Shown here one piece after another: positions 62,283 through 64,000 of a DNA stretch of 64,000 nucleotides. How positions within the stretch are numbered: position 1 is the stretch's first letter; every line of letters starts with the position of its first letter. The DNA lies in the NCBI RefSeq assembly GCF_024746795.1, contig NZ_CP080524.1, forward strand, positions 4,380,001 to 4,444,000, in the 5' to 3' direction. This DNA is from Mesorhizobium sp. AR10 (GTDB lineage: Bacteria > Pseudomonadota > Alphaproteobacteria > Rhizobiales > Rhizobiaceae). The notes beneath the pieces were generated by a model. It saw only the letters and a program-made list of their open reading frames with translations, made no database searches and was not told the origin of the DNA. A program made the position numbers and the translations under genes.

Positions 62283-62735
62283 CTACTCCGCGTCCGGCGG
62301 AACGACGCCCTTGCGGAAGGCAAAGCAGCCATAGAAGCGGCGCTCGCCTGTCTGGATGACGCAATAGGCCTTCTTGGCGCGTTCGTAGAAGGCATAGCGC
62401 TCGACCGAGATCATCGGCCAGGCCTTACCCTCGGCCGCGTCGATCTGCTTTTGGACTTCCTTCTGCACAGGCGGGATTTCATCTGGATTGCCGACGATCT
62501 CCATGCGGGCGGCTGCGTCGTCGACGAAGCTGTCCAGCGGATAGAGCGACAGCACCGCCTTGACCACGTCCGCCGCCGGCGCATCGATGTGCAGCAGCTT
62601 GCCGAGCACGGTCTGGCGCGCCACCGAATCGGCGGGGAAATTGGTGTCGGCGATGATCAGGTCGTCGCCGTGGCCCATCGCCCGCAGTGCCTGAAGCACA
62701 TCGGCATTGAGCAACGGGTTGATCCCTTTGAGCAT
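62283..62735 (-). CDS. RbsD/FucU-family sugar mutarotase
   Basis: 150 residues from ATG 62735, behind GGGAGGA. The family pattern is MLKGINPLLNADVLQALRAM, GHGDDLIIADTNFPADS, and GERRFYGCFAFRKGV near the end, with conserved His and Asp for anomer conversion. The sequence resembles the FucU (fucose mutarotase) branch more than RbsD (pyranase), although the neighbour is a ribokinase. It interconverts sugar anomers for uptake and phosphorylation. Confidence 0.9.
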   Translation of the reverse strand: MLKGINPLLNADVLQALRAMGHGDDLIIADTNFPADSVARQTVLGKLLHIDAPAADVVKAVLSLYPLDSFVDDAAARMEIVGNPDEIPPVQKEVQKQIDAAEGKAWPMISVERYAFYERAKKAYCVIQTGERRFYGCFAFRKGVVPPDAE

Positions 62736-62769
62736 GTATTCCTCCCGGAAAAGTTTGCTTGGGCGAAAA

Positions 62770-63828
<1,059 letters not shown>

Positions 63829-63965
63829 CACTCCCCCTATCGTCGCCGTGAAGCTAACCAACGCAAACGGCGAGGGCAAGTCAGTCTCTTATAGATAAAA
63901 ACCCAATCTCGTTGACACGGCACTTGGTTGTGAGAATAGTGGCAGGCGTCAGGGTCTTGGCCCTA

Positions 63966-63983
63966 ATCGAAGCGCTTGCGCGA
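63966..63983. promoter_or_regulatory. Candidate LacI-family operator upstream of the sugar operon
   Basis: ATCGAAGCGCTTGCGCGA has the self-complementary centre AAGCGCTT (63970-63977), the classic core of LacI/GalR-type operators. It lies 140 bp upstream of the ABC ATPase start and near the window edge. It could serve this operon or genes to the right. Confidence 0.42.
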
Positions 63984-64000
63984 GAGGGAACTTAGGCCTG

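Overview
The window looks like a chromosomal core segment of a Hyphomicrobiales (Rhizobiales) alphaproteobacterium, most likely Mesorhizobium or a close Phyllobacteriaceae relative. This is inferred from the high GC content, the purC-purS-purQ-purL layout, the DUF1476 ATPase-zeta protein, a DUF1127 protein beside a MocR regulator, the sufBCDS-sufT-sufA order, an alphaproteobacterial GTTC-N7-GTTC-type SOS box at recA, an Irr-type palindrome near suf, and short rhizobial intergenic repeats with an AAAACCGGA-TCCACTTTT core. No prophage, insertion sequence, CRISPR array or rRNA operon was seen.

Layout. 1-2.8 kb: a truncated VOC dioxygenase, an RBBP9-type hydrolase, an HpcH/HpaI aldolase and the F1-ATPase inhibitor zeta subunit. 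2.9-12.6 kb: purine synthesis genes (purC, purS, a small coiled-coil gene, purQ, later purL) mixed with a glutathione S-transferase, a lipoprotein, a Pr6Pr-type membrane protein, a DUF1127/MocR divergent pair, and a BolA/monothiol-glutaredoxin Fe-S pair separated by an antisense phosphodiester glycosidase. 12.7-21.5 kb: Bcr/CflA efflux, a frameshifted inositol-phosphatase gene, ttcA, rpsD with a structured leader, murI, trmJ, icd and a second GST. 21.7-30.5 kb: a flavin monooxygenase, alaS, recA, the pseudouridine catabolic pair psuK-psuG, TfoX-N and GFA proteins.

30.5-37.6 kb: a complete SUF iron-sulfur assembly locus on the minus strand (NifS-like desulfurase, sufB, sufC, sufD, sufS, sufT-like, sufA) with a candidate Irr box upstream. 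37.9-48.4 kb: envelope functions (PAP2 phosphatase, ArnT-like transferase, LAB_N protein, polyprenyl-phosphate GT2, a large AsmA-like protein), tyrS and a 1-Cys BCP peroxiredoxin. 48.5-57.7 kb: an M23 peptidase, then a divergent accessory cluster. One arm has M24 (ectoine-hydrolase-like) and M20 hydrolases. The other has an FAD-linked oxidase, a GntR regulator, a VOC protein and a NitT/TauT-type ABC importer. I read this as an uncharacterised uptake and catabolic system. 57.9-64 kb: a secreted tandem-repeat Cys-rich protein, a gene fragment, mannonate dehydratase opposite an SDR, tRNA-Val and tRNA-Asp, and a ribokinase/RbsD/ABC-ATPase sugar operon that continues past the window.

Most of the window is ordinary housekeeping sequence. 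The items best worth a second look are the divergent M24/M20-FAD oxidase-ABC cluster, the rpsD and alaS leader hairpins, the tandem-repeat secreted protein, the homopolymer frameshift in the inositol-phosphatase gene, and the truncated membrane-sensor fragment beside uxuA. I could run no searches. Family calls rest on motifs and remembered family features.
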